64,000 nt of DNA from Hericium rajendrae. Taxonomy: Eukaryota > Basidiomycota > Agaricomycetes > Russulales > Hericiaceae. The stretch's first letter is position 1. Every line of letters starts with the position of its first letter. Made by a program: the position numbers and the translations under genes. Positions 1 through 11,550 of this stretch are shown in pieces. The notes below the pieces were generated by a model, which saw only the letters and a list, made by a program, of their open reading frames with translations, searched no databases and was not told where the DNA came from. The stretch is taken from the NCBI GenBank assembly GCA_033439255.1, contig CM065883.1, positions 2,542,001 to 2,606,000 of the forward strand, read 5' to 3'.

Positions 1-825
1 AGTCCAAGACATGCGATGGCGCCGTGGCCGACAGACAGAGCATCGGTGTTCCGTCTCGAAGTGCAACGCGCAGATCCCAGAGCTGACCGTAGGCCGGTCG
101 AAAAGCCTCCTGGTTGCCAAGAGCGAGTCCCCATAGTGTTATCATATGAGCCTCATCGCATACCGTCCCTGCAATGCTATGAGACCATGGCTTATTCTTG
201 AGAAGCAAATCGTGCAGCGGCGTCGAGTGACCTTCGATTGTCTTACACTGTTCCGGAGACGTTATGATGATATTATATGCGCCTTGTTCTATGGCCTGCG
301 GGCTATTTTAGACAAGTAAAGGTCATGAAACATTGGCACTTGCCTTCCACGTTGCGGTATCATGGCGTAGCTCATGGTTGATCGCAATCGCGTTGATGCC
401 GGCGAAGTCGCTATTGAGCTCGGCGACCTACGATCAAGTCAATGAAGAACAGCGGCGCAAGGCCAGCAGAGAAAGATTACCATTGAGTCTTGGAGCTTCG
501 TAAGGGGAGATAGAACGAGTATCATATGGCGCGGATTCATCAAAGCCGCGATAACAATTTGCATTGTCTTCCCTGAGCCTGTTCTTGCGACTTTGACGAC
601 ATCTCGGCCTTCGTGAAAATGTACAGCAGCAAGAAGTTGATCTTCCCGAAGAGTAATCTTGCCTTGAGTCGACGAGTAGACAAGCGCATAAGAGAGTAGA
701 GCATTGTCGATAGCCGTTTCAGATATTGTTCCGAGAGCTTGAAGAAATCCCAAGGAGAGAGGTGGTATAAGTGTATTATTGTTGATTACAGTCAATAAAT
801 TGCTTCGACTTGATCCAGGATCCAT
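1..825 (-). CDS. RecQ/DEAH-type helicase, N-terminal part (runs off the left edge)
   Basis: The N-terminal end of an ATP-dependent nucleic-acid helicase, truncated by the window edge. Three exons join in frame: 825-481, 427-344 and 295-1. The protein shows a Walker A motif (TGSGKT, about residue 85), then DEAH in VCDEAHMI (motif II) and LSATAP (motif III), the order expected for a RecQ-like superfamily 2 helicase. The first intron is GT-AG; the second appears to be GC-AG (GCAAGT donor, 343-296) and is needed to avoid a stop. The conserved C-terminal half lies outside the window, so intactness cannot be judged. RecQ-like helicase genes and fragments are common in Agaricomycete genomes, often near mobile DNA. 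The specific cellular role is not known. Confidence 0.72.
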
Positions 826-1377
826 AGAAGAAGAATAAAACAGGTATAACTACATAAATAGGGACTGCAGGATGGGAGGAGGGAGACAAGGACGCGCCGC
901 GGCGAACTCATAGTACAGCGATCAGAGACGCGTCGCGGTCAGGTGAGTACGTTTCACGTGCAAGCTGAATCAGCATGGCTCGCTCCTATTGCGCCACTCC
1001 GAATTCCACCAGTCTCTATACACAACCCCTCCCCCCCTCGTTGTGTACTAGAGACTGGTCACCAGTCTAGGAACTCCGAGCAAGGGCTCCGCCGCCCCCG
1101 GCGGCACTCGAGTGATTGAAAGCCTATCGTATTCCGAGGCCAGATCAGAGGAAAAAATCTACGGCGCGCCGCCGAGTTATCTCATCCCGATCCAAAGCCG
1201 AGCAAGACAGACACATGTACCACGCGTTCAATTGCTCATCGTTGGGATGGCTATATTAGCTGGCCATTCGTCCACTGAGTCGCTGCTCTACAATCTGACC
1301 GGACTCACGAAGCATGGTGAGCATGATCATCTCCTATGTGCACTAGCAGACTGATGACTTTCAATTCTTGGATATAG
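826..1377. other. intergenic, possible 5' exon of the amine oxidase gene
   Basis: No supported gene. A short open frame at 1112-1354 ends near a GTGAGC donor at 1317, but that frame does not join in phase to the amine oxidase exon starting at 1378. The true first exon of the oxidase is therefore unresolved. A C/T-rich stretch around 1025-1045 is the only compositional feature. Confidence 0.4.
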
Positions 1378-3108
1378 CCGTATAACATCGCCATCGTTGG
1401 CGGCGGTATCGCTGGTCTCTATTCAGCCCTTCTGCTACAGAGAGAAGGGCACAAGGTCCACATATTCGAGGCCAGCAATCGCGTTGGCGGGCGCATTTTC
1501 ACGCACTACTTCACCGGCGAGAAAAACCAATTCGTCGATGCAGGCGCCATGATCATACCTGGCACCAATCTACACCGCATTGTCTCCAGCCTCACATCGT
1601 ATATCAACTCGAGCCCTAGCCTTCCCAGAGATATGCAGCTCTCATTTCTGAAGTATCCCGAGACCTGGTGGCGCGTGCGTACGCTTGTCAATGGATACCG
1701 ACAGGACTGGTGGAACCCAGGCATTTTGACCCCTTCGATGGTAAATTGGCCAGTCCCTGACACCTGGGAATCCGAGAGTGCAGACGACCGTCTCACTCAG
1801 GCCACGGACAGCTACATCGCAGATCTCTACAAGAACTTCGACGATACGTTCGACACCCTCCTCACACTTGACGCGCAGTATGGCTCTTTCCGCAAGTTCG
1901 TCGGCTCAACGCGCGGGAGCGACCGCGCCTGGCCCGATGCTTTCATTGACTTCGTCGAGACCGTCTGTTTTGAGACTAATGCATTTGAATTGAGCTGCGC
2001 AGAGATCATACTGCGGAGGATGGAGTACAGTTTGTCCACGTCATGGAAGATCGTCAATGGCGGCGCGGATCGTTTAACGGAGGCCATGGCAACCCTTGTA
2101 GGTTGGGATAGCATTACTCTCGGAGCTCGTGTCAACAGAGTACAGCCTTTGGGCAACAAAGTCAGACTTGCTGCCGAAGGCTATAATGGGACTATACAGG
2201 GTTCATTCGACAAAATCATTCTCGCGATTCCGCCAGCGGCATTAGAGATGATCTATGACAGGCCGCGCTGGAGTCCAGACAAGGAAACCGCCCTGCGTGC
2301 GATGCACTTCGAGCCGGCCTACAAGATGGGACTGCGCTTCAAGACACGCTGGTGGGACCGCGTGGACGCGCCGAGGGTCAAGGTTGGCGAGTCGATCACG
2401 GACCTGCCCGTGCGCCTGATCCACTATCCACCCATCCTTGACGAGCAGAACCTGAAGGACGAGCCTGGAACGCTCGTCATTGCTGCCACAGGCGCAGATA
2501 CCCGCTTGTGGCTCCCGCTTTCCCCGATCGCGCGCCGTAGCCTCGCGCTGCACTGTCTCGCTCAGCTATACAGCGACAAGCCGGATATCGACGTCTACGC
2601 GGAGCTCATCGACACCTTCGATGTCGTGTGGTCAGAACGGTGCGCGACGGGCACTGCCGCGTTCCTCCCAGGCCAGTTCGCGCGATACCTGCAGCCTGCC
2701 AAACGCGCGGAGGGAAACATATTCTTCGCGGGCGAGCATCTTTCCCGTCGTCACGGATGGATGACGGGCGCATTGGAATCTGCACTGGATACAGTCCGCG
2801 ATCTTCTCGGAAATCCCGACCTTTCGCCGCTCAGTCGCGATGATAATAAAACCAAGATGGACACCCAGTCAGCGACTACCATAGCCGCCACCGTTCTGAC
2901 CGCAGAAGTAAACTTCAATGACATACCACCGTTTGGGCTCCCCTTCGAGTTCTATCCAAACGACCCTATGTTCCCCGGAGGTGTGGGAGTGCCGGCGCAC
3001 AAGGGATGGGGTGCGCATCGAGGAGCCAGGGTTTTGAAGGACCTAGGAACCCATGACGGTTTCGCAAATGGGGTCGAGGTTGCGTATCTCGTTGGTCCAA
3101 ATGCTTGA
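1378..3108 (+). CDS. FAD-dependent amine oxidase (monoamine / L-amino-acid oxidase type), first exon unresolved
   Basis: A flavoprotein expected to oxidise amines or amino acids to the imine with release of hydrogen peroxide. The open frame from the acceptor at 1377 starts with the dinucleotide-binding signature [16 protein letters not shown], followed by an acidic residue ending beta-2 ([11 protein letters not shown]), the GG-doublet region typical of amine oxidases. Near the C-terminus [21 protein letters not shown] matches the FAD-binding end of the family. About 90 extra residues follow, ending at a TGA. The part shown is about 576 residues, close to fungal L-amino-acid oxidase-like proteins. 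The start codon is not placed: a stop lies in frame just before 1378, so at least one upstream exon is needed. No signal peptide can be assessed. Substrate is unknown. Confidence 0.75.
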   Translation, partial: PYNIAIVGGGIAGLYSALLLQREGHKVHIFEASNRVGGRIFTHYFTGEKNQFVDAGAMIIPGTNLHRIVSSLTSYINSSPSLPRDMQLSFLKYPETWWRVRTLVNGYRQDWWNPGILTPSMVNWPVPDTWESESADDRLTQATDSYIADLYKNFDDTFDTLLTLDAQYGSFRKFVGSTRGSDRAWPDAFIDFVETVCFETNAFELSCAEIILRRMEYSLSTSWKIVNGGADRLTEAMATLVGWDSITLGARVNRVQPLGNKVRLAAEGYNGTIQGSFDKIILAIPPAALEMIYDRPRWSPDKETALRAMHFEPAYKMGLRFKTRWWDRVDAPRVKVGESITDLPVRLIHYPPILDEQNLKDEPGTLVIAATGADTRLWLPLSPIARRSLALHCLAQLYSDKPDIDVYAELIDTFDVVWSERCATGTAAFLPGQFARYLQPAKRAEGNIFFAGEHLSRRHGWMTGALESALDTVRDLLGNPDLSPLSRDDNKTKMDTQSATTIAATVLTAEVNFNDIPPFGLPFEFYPNDPMFPGGVGVPAHKGWGAHRGARVLKDLGTHDGFANGVEVAYLVGPNA

Positions 3109-3363
3109 AGAGTCGAAACATCATTGTTGAAACTAGCATGTGATTTTGGGGTTCAATGTTGAATGAATGATCTGTAACTTACTTATATCTTGGCCTGTTA
3201 CGAGACTCCTGCGAGTGTGTAAGAACAATGCAGATAAGGAAAACAAAGCCTACCTTTTCACTGATCAGAGGAACTGTTCCCATCGAAGATCCCTGGCCGG
3301 TGTTTTAACTTTTCTAAAGGCAAGGTTGGCCCTGCATTTTTGCGAAATTCAGGGAAAAAAAAG

Positions 3364-3448
3364 AGACGAGATAAAGAATCGAACCCACGTACTATTCAAT
3401 ACCAGTCATAATCCAGACAAACGTGGTAGACCGCTAGACCATAAAGAC
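3364..3448 (-). pseudogene. tRNA-derived remnant (tRNA-Glu-like promoter boxes)
   Basis: On the minus strand this stretch has a perfect RNA polymerase III A box (TGGTCTAGCGG, complement of 3431-3441) and B box (GGTTCGATTCT, complement of 3375-3385), 45 nt apart. The A-box wording resembles tRNA-Glu. The acceptor stem and the outer T-stem pairs do not form, so it is not a working tRNA. It is either a decayed tRNA or the head of a tRNA-derived SINE. The open frame covering 3167-3622 is not supported as a protein gene. Confidence 0.35.
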
Positions 3449-3688
3449 AATTTGAAGAGTTCTCTAGCAAATTATACAGCGGATTGCACTGTCCAAGGAT
3501 TGTCCAAGATACCCCCGCGATCGTGTGGGCCGGGGGGGCATCGCTTTTCCTATGAACCTTTGGATTCTACACTGAAGAAAAAATCAGCCAAAATATCACT
3601 CTGCAGAGAAGTGGCATGGTGAGTTTACCGCTATTCTCGGGTCACTTACCAACTAATCTGCAATCGGAGGAGGCGCAGCCTGGTCAGT

Positions 3689-6600
3689 TCACAAATACAG
3701 AGACGCAGCGAAAACGACCGAGTTGGGCCTCTCGAGCATCTCCAATGCCCTCTCAAATTTCTGCTGGAGCTCGACGTTACCTATGACTTTAGAAGCCTGC
3801 GCCATTTGACGAAGCAGCTCTTGCAATCTGCGGAAGACGCGGACTATGCTGCCCTCAAATTGACCGGTCATCTGCAAGCAACGTCAGTCAGGATAGTCAA
3901 AGAGGTTGCTCCAGAATGAACGCACGTCGCATATGTCGGAGAAAGAGGCACCGTGACACCATTGGACCACGGCATGCATGAGGTCGATCTTGAAAGTCTG
4001 GACGTATTCATCCTCGATGATTGGCAATTTTGATTCTCTTGCGACCTTCGCTATCCGTCGGGCGATCTCTTGCAAGACCCGCACGGGCGCGCCGAGCTCC
4101 TCCGCCAATATTATTTCTTTTTGGCTCTGCTTGTGGTACATGAGGAATGGCACCCATACAGGTAACGAACAAAGCCCACCTTTTCAGCGAATACGAAGCA
4201 GCTCAACAAGCCCGCGCATTGTTCCGGCGACAAAGGATTGAAGACGCCATTGAACATCAACTCCGTTAAGAGGAGCTCATCGCCCGTACTGATTTCGCAG
4301 GCGACTCTCCCCTTGACGTCCACGATATCATCTGCATTTGTAAAGCCGAGTCTGCGCAAGACGCGTTTACGGGTCTTCAATTCTTCCATCTGGAGAACGT
4401 CCCTCGTAGCTTGTACTTGCTGTTTCAGAGAGCGTATTTTGTCCTTCATTTCCACCTTTTCCATGTATCGTGAATATAGGTTGGGAAGACCTGGATCTTC
4501 ATGAAGGGGACTCGTAAACATTTTCTGTTCGATCACCTGGATTTTCTGGTGGAAGGTATCAGATAAGTGAGGAAAACTTGGATGAAGCAGCGTCATACAT
4601 CAACGAGAGATTTGAATTGTTCATCTTGAATCTTCATGTCTTCGATGGGGTCGAGGAGCGTGATGCCGTCGGGAAATCGACGCTGCACCTCCAGCAAGGA
4701 CTTCCAAGCTGTTTTGCGTGCCGTCGAGGATCTCAAGTCTTTCGGAAGGAACACTCGAAGATGGCTGATGCCTTCGACGGCGGAGAGAAGGGTGGGGACG
4801 ACGGCAGGTTCGCCTTTCTGACGAGGAGGGCATGGTTGGACATTACTAGGTGCAGTGGAAAGGAGATGTCGGCCCTGAAGAACAGAGCCTGGTGCGCAGT
4901 TGAGAAGGACATCGAGGACATACTGCCCATGCAGGGAGAATTGGTCTGCCTCCGAAGTCCAGCTGTCCTTCTATGCACCGTTTAAATATGAGACTCAGAG
5001 AAGACATGACGTAGCTTACCTTTGCACGCTTCTGGCAGTTGACAAGTATACCCCAGCCGAAGTCTAACTGTCCATATTTCACTTTGATCAATCGTCCGGA
5101 ACACAAGAACGGCAGACAATAACTCGGATGCGTTATGACTTCGCGGAAGTTGGCAGACATTTGATCTAGTAGGCGGCGAAAGTCGTAGTATTGAGCGACA
5201 AGCTCTTCGTTGGGGATGTCTATAAAATTCTCGAACTCTTCTAGACGTGCCACTTCTGGATACAGATAGTTAGAATAAAGGCAAAGGAGGATTCGTAGAG
5301 CACTCACCATCTTCTAATTTGGGTAAGCTGGAGCCGCTTTGAAACTGGAGAAAACAGTGTTCCAGCATATACTCCGGGCTGATCGCCTCGATTTTCAGTA
5401 AATTAAGCACCATGTTGTACCCAATATGAAATGCCGAGTCGAGCCTATCCGCCTCTCCTTTGATCATGTCCTTCGCAGCTGCTGGCTCGAGCTTTTCATC
5501 GCACATCATGATGACCAGTCCTCTGTCATCAAGTCCACGGCGGCCCGCACGTCCAGACATCTGGATATACTCGCCTGAGGACATATTACGAAACTCTTGG
5601 CCATCGAATTTACGGACGGAGGTGAAAACGACGGTCTTCGCGGGCATATTTAGACCGATGGAGAAAGTCTCTGTTGCGAACAGCACTTTGATGAGACCTT
5701 CCTGGAACAGAATCTCGACGACTTCCTTGATGATTGGAAGCAAGCCACCATGGTGAAAGCCAATACCACGCTTCAGTAGCGGCAATAGAGCCACAATGTT
5801 TGGCAAGGTCCGATCTGCAGGCGAGAGAGCGGCAATGGCATTGGAAAAGATCTTATCTGTTAGGTCACATTCCTCCTGGGAATTGAAGTCGAGCTTGGAT
5901 AAGGTCAACGCTAGCACCTCGCACTCGTGCTTTCCAAATGCGAAGACGATAACGGGATTAGCGTTTTTCAACATCAGCATGCGGATGATTTTCGATATGT
6001 CCGAAGGCCCTAGTGTATATCAACATCGAGTATATAAGAGACTTCTTCTGGCTTACCTTTCTTTGCCCCTCCCTTCTTGGATTTGCCCTTGCTGCCCTTT
6101 CCAGTCCTTGGATCCGCCGGATCATCACCTTGGCTTTGTTGTAATAATCCCATGGCTTTCGTGAAATTGTCCTCCCTGAACTCTCCTTTTTCGTTAACGA
6201 CTAGATATATACCCTCTCCACCGGCGGGAAACAGATAATGCTGCAGTGGAGTCGGCCGAAAATCGGTGTAGACGACATGGCATGGCTGTTCATGGACCTT
6301 GCAGATCCATTCGCAAAATTGCATGGCGTTCGGTATTGTTGCGGAGAGGAAGACGTAGCGCACAGAGTGAGGAAGCAAGATGATGGTCTCTTCCCAGACG
6401 ACGCCTCGTTCTTTATCGCGCATATAGTGGATCTCGTCGAATATGACCCAAGCGACCTCCCTTACGATCTCGGAGCCTTTGTAGAGCATGGATCGGAGAA
6501 TCTGTTGATATTTTCAGTAATCAAAGATTGAGAGGGTCACGGCGGTCGCACCTCCGTGGTCATCACCAAACACGATGCTGAGAGGTTACGCGTGACATCG

Positions 6601-7364
6601 CCTGTCATGAGACCAACGTCTCCAAATTCAGCCTCCAGTTCACGGAATTTTTGATTGCTGAGTGCCTTAGACAAGAGTTAATTGCGCCCAAAGCATTCGT
6701 TCTGTATGCTCAGTGCTCACCTTGATCGGGCTTGTGTATATTACACGTTGCCTATTCTGCAACGCCTGTGCGATAGCATACTCTGCGACGACAGTCTTCC
6801 CGGCACTAGTGTGAGCTGAAACAAGGACACTCTCGTTGCGTTGTATCGCGCAGATGGAAACCTGCTGGAAGGGATCCAGCGTAAACTTATATTCGCGGGC
6901 GGGCTTTGCAGGAGGAACGTGCTGGGAAATTGGAACATAGCCATAACCCGGAGGGACAGCGACTTGGTGGCGGACCTGCGAATGGTGAATTGTCAGTCAA
7001 ACATCTACAGTTCATATGCATGTATCTAGTCTCTTGTGAGTACCTGATGTTTCAGCTCAAGGCGAGTTCCAATCGTCTCCACTGAACTAGTCAATCCCGC
7101 GCTGCCAACAACTTCTCGTTTGGCTTCGGTCTCAAACTCATCAATGAGTGCAGGTTTGTCACTGCTTTCGTCGCGTGCTTTCTTGATGGATGGCCTGTCC
7201 TCTGGCACAGCTAGAGACTCGGAGAGAGGGCGAGGAGGCGTGATCGATATAAATCTGCGCTTTCTGAGTGTCGCCGGGGCATTAAGAATACCAGAAAGGG
7301 GCGGGTCGACGTCCATACTGAGATCATTATCGTCGAGAAACGAAGATAGATGAGAAGAGCTCAT
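3689..7364 (-). CDS. MTR4: ATP-dependent RNA helicase Mtr4/Dob1 (nuclear exosome cofactor)
   Basis: Ski2-like DExH helicase that feeds RNA to the nuclear exosome, alone and in the TRAMP complex, for rRNA, snoRNA and tRNA surveillance. Ten exons join cleanly: 7364-7044, 6975-6721, 6665-6552, 6501-6057, 6009-5308, 5255-5020, 4970-4599, 4545-4180, 4126-3926, 3871-3689, giving 1064 residues, very close to the yeast protein. Visible motifs: a disordered acidic N-terminus, SAHTSAGKT (Walker A), TSPIKALSNQ, FDEIHYM (DExH), LSATIPNA, the Mtr4-type block [25 protein letters not shown] (motif VI), an arch/KOW-region insert, and the C-terminal DSH domain ending AASLYL. All introns are 47-68 nt GT-AG. 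It diverges from the cyclin C gene over about 320 bp, which must hold both promoters. Confidence 0.96.
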
Positions 7365-7685
7365 GTCGAGAATGCGAATGGGGATGAGCTTGCTCGTGAG
7401 GCGCGGCAGTCACTAGGCGAAGAGTTTCGCAGGTTCTTGCAGACAGACAACGTACTGATTCTTGCGGCTGGAGTCGATTTGTCGTCCGCGTAGTAGGCAG
7501 GCTATCGGCGAATAGAAGTAGTGGACTTTGAGAGTAGTTATCAACCTTTGTGGATCCTTGAAGTTGTAGGTCTAAGGTTAGTCGTATAGGGCTGGTCTTG
7601 GGGTTAGGGTCCGGGTGCATCTACTGCAAACACTTCAAGAACCGGCACGGTATTGTGTTTCGTGATGTCTTCGAGTTAGCATGTA
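7365..7685. promoter_or_regulatory. divergent promoter interval between MTR4 and cyclin C
   Basis: The 321 bp between the two start codons contain no supported coding sequence. Promoters for both divergent genes must lie here. No clear TATA box was recognised. Confidence 0.4.
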
Positions 7686-9027
7686 ATGGCTACCGACTTC
7701 TGGGCCAGCTCTCACCAGTACGTGCTCAGTATATGAATAAGCCCAGAACTAACCTCGGAGTATTCTATAGCAAACGATGGCAGGTTGATCGCGCTACACT
7801 CAGACAAGCGCGCACCGATGACCTCCACTATGTCGGCGACCCAGAGCTGATCGACTTCTTCTACATTTTCTTTGCGAATTGTGAGTGCTCCAGTGCTCCT
7901 CTTATGCTGTTATGCTGAGGATGGTCAGTAATTTCGAAGCTGGGCAAGCAACTCCAGCTTCGTCAGCGTGTCATCGCGACCGCGACCGTCTTCTTCCTGC
8001 GCTTCTACCTCAAGAATTCAATCTGCGAGACGGACCCGTATATCGTCATCGCCGCATGCTGTTATGTTGCTGCCAAAGCCGAAGAGGCACCAGTGCATAT
8101 CAAGAATGTCGTTGCGGAGGCGAGATCTGTGTTCAGCCGTAAGCATCTCCTCACTGTAAAAAGCCACCCATGATCCCTTGCTAACACCGCTGTAGAGGAA
8201 CCGTATAATATGAAATCCTTCCCCACAGACAACTCAAAGCTCGCCGAAATGGAGTTCTACCTCGTTGACGACCTGGAATGCGATCTCACCGTCTTTCACC
8301 CTTACCGCACTCTCATGGCCCTGTGCTCTTCATCCTCATCCTCCAGCGGAGTGGAAGCAGGCGAGCTCGGTGTGGGCATTAGCGCGGAGGAAGGCGAGCG
8401 CTACTGGGGCACCGGGGAAGGACGCCTCGAGCTGGGCGAAGGCGCACTGCAGATGGCCTGGTTAGTCCCCGCAATGCCGCCTTCACGAAGTTCGCTCTGA
8501 CAGATTCACCCAGGCTCATCATCAACGACACGTACCGCTCGCCCCTCCCGCTCCTGCACCCGCCCCATCTCATCGCCATCGCCGCCATCTACCTCACACT
8601 CATCTACAACTCCGACATGCGCGCGTCCCTCGCCCTGCCCTCCTCCCTCACCGCCGCCGCATCCGCCGCCTCCACCCCAGCAAAACCAACTTCGTCCGCG
8701 CGCCGCTCCGCCCGGCACGGCGCACCCAAGAAGCAGGACGCCGTCGCGTTCCTCGCGGGGCTGAACGTCTCGCTCGAGCGCGTCGCCGCCCTCGCACAGG
8801 AGATCATCGCTCTCTACGCGCTGTGCGAACGCTACCGCGACGAGGCACCCGCCACGTTCGGCGGGCGCAGGCAGGAGGAGCGGGCGGGCGCGGGCGAGGG
8901 GGTGGTCACGCCGGGGATGATGACGCGGTTGCTGTTCCAGATGCGCAAGGAGCGGCTCGAGGATTTGATGCACCCGCCGAGCGGGCGGCCGGTGGTGGTC
9001 AATCGCATGCTGGAGCGGACGGGGTAA
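7686..9027 (+). CDS. SSN8: cyclin C (Mediator CDK8-module cyclin)
   Basis: Partner of the Mediator-associated kinase CDK8/Srb10, acting in transcriptional regulation in the nucleus. Five exons join in phase (7686-7717, 7771-7880, 7929-8138, 8196-8460, 8514-9027), giving 376 residues. The N-terminus MATDFWASSHH.RW is diagnostic of cyclin C. LRQRVIATATVFFLRFY is the first cyclin-box core, and EFYLVDDLECDLTVFHPYR followed by WLIINDTYRSPLPLLHPP forms the rest of the cyclin fold. The protein is longer than animal cyclin C (about 283) because of a Ser/Gly-rich insert near residues 150-190 and a long linker in the second cyclin repeat, both usual in fungi. Four short introns. The first exon is only 32 nt. 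Confidence 0.93.
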
Positions 9028-9805
9028 AGCGACATTGTTATTTATGGATTCCTGTTACCTTGGGTCCGGTCACGTATGTTCATTTTTGTACTTTTCTCAT
9101 AGCGTTCGCTGAATTTCTTCGCAGATTTCCCCGTTCGCCATGTTCAGGCTAATCCACCGAGCTCGTGTCTTTATCTCCTCGATTTTCCTGTTCGTTATTT
9201 GGTCAAGCTTCCTGTCTTGGACTCTCGCTAGAACCTTGCCCGCGCAGATCTCCCTCCGCAAGCTCGCACTCCCAGGACACTTCGATTCATCGCCTATACG
9301 TGTTCAGACTGTCTACAATTACGCGTCTAATCGGTCACGATCTGTACCACCGCGGCCCGCAGCCGTCGGTCGAGATCTCGCAGTAAGTCTTGCGTTCACA
9401 ACCGGCTCATCTTTCTTTCTCGGATGGATTTGGAGGTTAGACGCATTGCGGCTGTCGTTCGTCGCATCGAGCCTCTGCGTCCACGTTTCCACATATACTG
9501 GTGCTTTGGATATCCTCTTAGTCCTCGACTTATGCGCGAGGACGGTCATATCCTACGCTATCTTCGATGTGCTGCAAGACCTGCTATTTCAAATGCGCCT
9601 GGCCGCTTGGCGAACCCCCGTCCAGAACACAATCGCCTGTCAGTGGTTACCATCTGAATCCCGTCCGCCCGTCTGCGCAGCAATCGTCATGTCCTCTAAG
9701 TCCCCGGCGGCCGCACTCCTCTTATCCTTAACATCAGCTCACACACCCCTCTCATCCCCTCTTCCTGCCCACACCCGCTCCACTCCACTGCCCACCCGCA
9801 CACGC
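9028..9805. other. intergenic, no supported gene
   Basis: An open frame runs through from 9140 into the next gene, but its N-terminal 180 codons show no recognisable domain and the tandem paralog downstream lacks this part. It is treated as non-coding. An alternative in-frame ATG for the next gene lies at 9689. Confidence 0.4.
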
Positions 9806-10453
9806 ATGCCTCTGCACAGCATCTCGAGCACCGACCTGCTCTTCGACCCGCCCGCGTTCGACACGAGCATCGAGGCGTGGGAGGGCCAGCTGGACTACGT
9901 GCACGAGAAGGTCGCGGAGTGGAAGGTCTGCGGCGCGCGCGGTGCGCCGGGCGCAGCGCGCGACGAGAGCGGGCTCTACCCAGACCTGCGCGCCTTCCTC
10001 ATGAAGGCGATCCGCGAACACATGGTGCTCGAGAAGCAGGTGCGCTTCCCCCTCCCTCCCCAATCGCGCGCGCGCGCTCACGGCGCACAGGTCTTCTCGT
10101 CCGTCGAGGACGCGTACAAGTACATCCGGCAGCGCATCCCCGAGGACCGCCGGCGGAAGCTGAACGTCGTGCTCGACAGCATGAGCTCGGGACACGCGGT
10201 GCGGCTGCAGCACCTCGACGAGTGGGAGCGCTACGCGCGCGAGCAGCAGGGCCGCGGCGACGGGCGCGAGCTCGGCGCGATGTACGGCGTCGTCGAGCGC
10301 ATGGCGTGCGAGATCACGCGCCTGAAGGTCATGGAGAAGAACCTGCTCCGGATGAAGAACGAGCTGCAGGTGTATGTCGAGGACGCGCGCGAGCGCGGGG
10401 TCCTTGACGATGGCCCGCGGGGCGAGGTCGCGCCGGAGGAGAAGGGCGATTAG
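9806..10453 (+). CDS. unrecognised protein, first of two tandem paralogs
   Basis: Function unknown. With an intron at 10040-10090 removed (51 nt, GTGCGC..CACAG), the product is about 198 residues. The intron is a multiple of three without a stop, so it would also read through. It is recognised because the neighbouring paralog (10814-11550) has an intron at the same place, right after the shared block EHM..E.K/Q. The shared core reads W(E/D).(Q/E)L.Y(V/L)..(K/R)(V/I)AEWK..G, then LR.FL..(A/K)I.EHM. The C-terminal half is helical and charged (ERMACEITRLKVMEKNLLRMKNELQ), a likely coiled coil. No membrane segment or signal peptide is seen. The start was chosen because it gives the same offset to the shared core as in the paralog; 9689 is an alternative. 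Confidence 0.6.
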   Translation: MPLHSISSTDLLFDPPAFDTSIEAWEGQLDYVHEKVAEWKVCGARGAPGAARDESGLYPDLRAFLMKAIREHMVLEKQVRFPLPPQSRARAHGAQVFSSVEDAYKYIRQRIPEDRRRKLNVVLDSMSSGHAVRLQHLDEWERYAREQQGRGDGRELGAMYGVVERMACEITRLKVMEKNLLRMKNELQVYVEDARERGVLDDGPRGEVAPEEKGD

Positions 10454-10813
10454 AGGCTGATATCAGGCGTGTTCTGCCGGTGTTGTGCGTCTCAGCCTTT
10501 CTGTTTCCGGTGTCGCGCCTCTTGTATCGCGTTGAACGTGCATGCATTGTCATTCTTTTTACTTTTTGGTACCAACACTGCTATTCTATCGCTGAGGTCC
10601 TGGTGATTGCCTCTTCTTGCTTCGTCTGAGGTCTCAGTCCGATGGCCTGACCTATGATTGGCGCAAAAGACGATGTACGCTCTAATTTCTCCAACTTGAA
10701 ACTGTCTGCACTGATTCTGTTCCAGCGACCAGTCTTGTCTCATAGTCTGAGCTGAAACAGCTTCGGTGAGCTGGATCTACTTACTTTCTCTGCAGGCTTG
10801 TCACAAATGCACC
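10454..10813. other. spacer between the tandem paralogs
   Basis: 360 bp with no supported coding sequence. It should contain the terminator of the first paralog and the promoter of the second. Confidence 0.4.
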
Positions 10814-11550
10814 ATGCCGCGCTTTGCATCTCCCGGACGGATTCTCCCTCTCGGGGACATCCACAAGAACGGCGGCACAGTGCTCCTCACTCGCCTCGAC
10901 GAATGGGACCGCGAGCTGAACTACCTCAACTTCCGCATCGCCGAGTGGAAGGAATTCGGCACGTGCGAGGAAGACGCATACTACGACCTGCGCGACTTCC
11001 TTCTGAGTAAGATCCTCGAGCACATGCGCTTCGAGCTGAAGGTGCACTCTCGTTCCGCAGGCTGCGTGTCGACATAAGGCTGACACGAGCACAGACGCTG
11101 TCGTCGATCCTCTACGGCTGCGAGCGCACGGTCCGAAGTGCGGATGTGCCGCGGCAGCACGAGACCACGCTGCGCGTCTTCATCGAGACGATCGCGCCGG
11201 GGGAGATCACGCGCCGGATACACGCCGAGGACTGGCGGCGCTACGTGGGCGAGCGGGCCACGGAGTACGACGACGAGGCGGCCATGACGGCCCTGTTCGA
11301 CCGCATGCGGGCGGAGATCAAGGTCCTGCAGCAGAGGAGCCGGGACTTTAGGAAGATGGTGGGCGATTTATCCGATCTGGTGCGCCACCTGCGGGAGATT
11401 GCTGGCCAGGCGCCGTGTGAGGAGGGGGCAGCGGACAGAGAGGCGGCGGCGAAGGAGTGGACTCCACGAAAGCTGATTTTTAAGAGAGGCTCAGTGGTGA
11501 CGCCGCTGATATCGTCTTCTAGGACGAAACTGCCTCCGCTGCCGCCGTAG
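10814..11550 (+). CDS. unrecognised protein, second of two tandem paralogs
   Basis: Function unknown. Two exons (10814-11041 and 11095-11550) give about 227 residues. The start ATG sits in a good context (CACCATGCC). The N-terminal half aligns with the preceding gene (LDEWDRELNYLNFRIAEWK, then DLRDFLLSKILEHM), and the intron falls at the identical codon, so the two arose by tandem duplication. The C-terminal half carries a charged helical region (DRMRAEIKVLQQRSRDFRKMVGDL), probably coiled coil, then a basic/Pro tail ending PPLPP. No catalytic motif was recognised. A structural or protein-interaction role is possible but is only inference. Confidence 0.65.

Noticed and set aside
3167-3622. Open frame of 151 codons
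   Set aside because: Overlaps the tRNA-like remnant, has no recognisable domain and an unusual Lys/Arg/His-rich composition; judged chance.
8506-9035. Long minus-strand frames opposite cyclin C exon 5
   Set aside because: Antisense shadows caused by GC-rich codons; no family match.
9140-9688. In-frame N-terminal extension of the first tandem paralog
   Set aside because: No domain, the tandem paralog lacks it, and the shared family block begins after 9806.
10040-10090. Read-through of this segment as protein
   Set aside because: It has GT..AG borders at exactly the codon where the paralog has a real intron, so it is treated as an intron.
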